A stretch of DNA of 52,088 nt from assembly GCA_021805735.1 (NCBI GenBank), contig JAJZEE010000012.1:1-52088 (forward strand), read 5' to 3'. Positions 51,534 through 52,088 of the stretch are shown here, piece by piece (within the stretch, counting starts at the first letter, position 1; every line of letters starts with the position of its first letter). A program made the position numbers and the translations under genes. The notes beneath the pieces were generated by a model. It searched no databases and was not told the origin of the DNA. It saw nothing but the letters and a program-made list of their open reading frames with translations. Origin of the DNA: Bacillota bacterium. Lineage in GTDB: Bacteria > Bacillota > Bacilli > Alicyclobacillales > SLC66.

Positions 51534-52088
51534 TTACCCTTGGAGCAGTTCCTTACGTTGATCCAACCACGAAACCAGGTTGCCTCCTCTCTCCTTTATG
51601 GTTTTCTCAATGATTTTCTTCGCTTGATTCCACGTGCTCCAATCATTCTTGCGATAGGCTTCTTCATTGAACTTACCCAGCATCGCAAGCTTACGCTTCA
51701 ATGTTTTCGGGACATTCTCGCGGCGGATCTTCAGACCGCCCCGCCGCGCAATCACGAATGCAGCGGACTCGTGAACACTGATTCCAAACTGCGGCTGGTA
51801 TTTCAATCGACCAATCACCGATGTGTACGCGGGATGTACTTTCCGAACCTCCACGCCTTCCCGCTTAGCTTCGCGTTCCACCGCGACCAATATCTTGCGA
51901 TAGACAAACTGATGGGTGATCCGGCGAAACTTCGTACTCACTTCCTGATCCTTTACAAATCTCAGATCTTCCATGACCAATCCCGCACCGCGTTCCTTCG
52001 CGTACCCGACGACTTGCCGTGCCAGATTCCCGGTCAACCAATCGCGGCGCTGACTTCGCGCATCGTACAGTTGTCCTTCTCGATAGCA
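51534..52088 (-). CDS. TnpB-like protein (IS200/IS605 OrfB family), C-terminal part, cut by window edge
   Basis: The frame is open to the right window edge (184 codons here, with YREGQLYDARSQRRDWLTGN before the first possible start), so the N-terminus lies outside. RuvC-II is visible as GLVMEDLRF (Glu). After VHPAYTSVIGRLKYQ the usual two CxxC pairs of the zinc ribbon are missing, and the RuvC-III position reads GISVHESAAFVIARR, with His-Glu where ADxNAAxNIARR has Asp. So the standard nuclease centre is altered. A helical tail of about 70 residues follows. It belongs to a TnpB-related branch that may be nuclease-dead or use another residue. Confidence 0.85.
   Translation of the reverse strand, partial: CYREGQLYDARSQRRDWLTGNLARQVVGYAKERGAGLVMEDLRFVKDQEVSTKFRRITHQFVYRKILVAVEREAKREGVEVRKVHPAYTSVIGRLKYQPQFGISVHESAAFVIARRGGLKIRRENVPKTLKRKLAMLGKFNEEAYRKNDWSTWNQAKKIIEKTIKERGGNLVSWLDQRKELLQG

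Noticed and set aside
1-52088. CRISPR arrays, tRNA or rRNA genes
   Set aside because: I found no regularly spaced direct repeats of 25-40 bp and no recognisable tRNA or rRNA segments on either strand by eye.

Overview
The window reads as chromosome of an endospore-forming member of the Bacillota, most likely close to Alicyclobacillaceae. The support is the gene set: PrkA, two GerA-type and one GerB-type germination proteins, an RsfA-type prespore regulator, YtvI, a CotS-like spore coat kinase homologue, and Bacillales families such as YgzB, YunD, YktB, DUF402 and YuzA. Many genes start with GTG or TTG and carry strong AGGAGG-type ribosome binding sites. I see no rRNA, tRNA or CRISPR array.

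Layout. 1-378 is a cluster of long hairpin repeats. 379-9.2 kb holds prkA, a TetR regulator, trmL, a secreted-type amidase, an IclR regulator, a CotS-like protein and an rnhA-queG pair. 9.2-13.4 kb holds a polysaccharide deacetylase and, convergent to it, a gerA-gerB operon ending in an unlisted 58-codon two-helix membrane protein. 13.4-13.7 kb is a second hairpin-repeat cluster. 13.8-19.8 kb is housekeeping: YgzB, nth, yunD, an HD phosphohydrolase, a pseudo-receiver coupled to yktB, and bioD-bioB. 19.9-31 kb holds an HAD phosphatase, RsfA, DUF402, a CssRS-like two-component system followed by ytvI, a GntR/FadR regulator, a BI-1 protein, mutY followed by a HesB-type gene with an in-frame UGA, an M29 aminopeptidase and a GntR/HutC regulator. 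31.2-39.9 kb holds an MFS exporter, an MscS channel, a phospholipase-D-type synthase, class I fumarase, a single-domain chromate transporter, an orphan SpoVAF-like protein and a secreted protein. 40-43.9 kb is a compact cysC-sat-nrnA-sulfotransferase module.

From about 44 kb to the end the window looks like accessory DNA: a AAA ATPase, a complete IS4-type element, a transposase remnant, a set of small enzymes (PCMT-like methyltransferase, HicB-like protein, DinB-like, HAD, GNAT, Nudix) and the C-terminal part of a TnpB-like protein running off the right edge.

The most interesting points are these. (1) A hairpin family has a conserved loop, while its stems differ between copies by mirrored changes in both arms. 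(2) A HesB/IscA-type gene has UGA exactly where the family has its conserved cysteine, with a SECIS-like hairpin 25 nt further on, so it is a candidate selenoprotein. (3) One operon appears to cover PAPS synthesis, PAPS use and pAp disposal. (4) A gerA-gerB operon has a small two-helix protein in place of gerC. (5) A TnpB-like protein lacks both the zinc ribbon and the usual RuvC-III aspartate.
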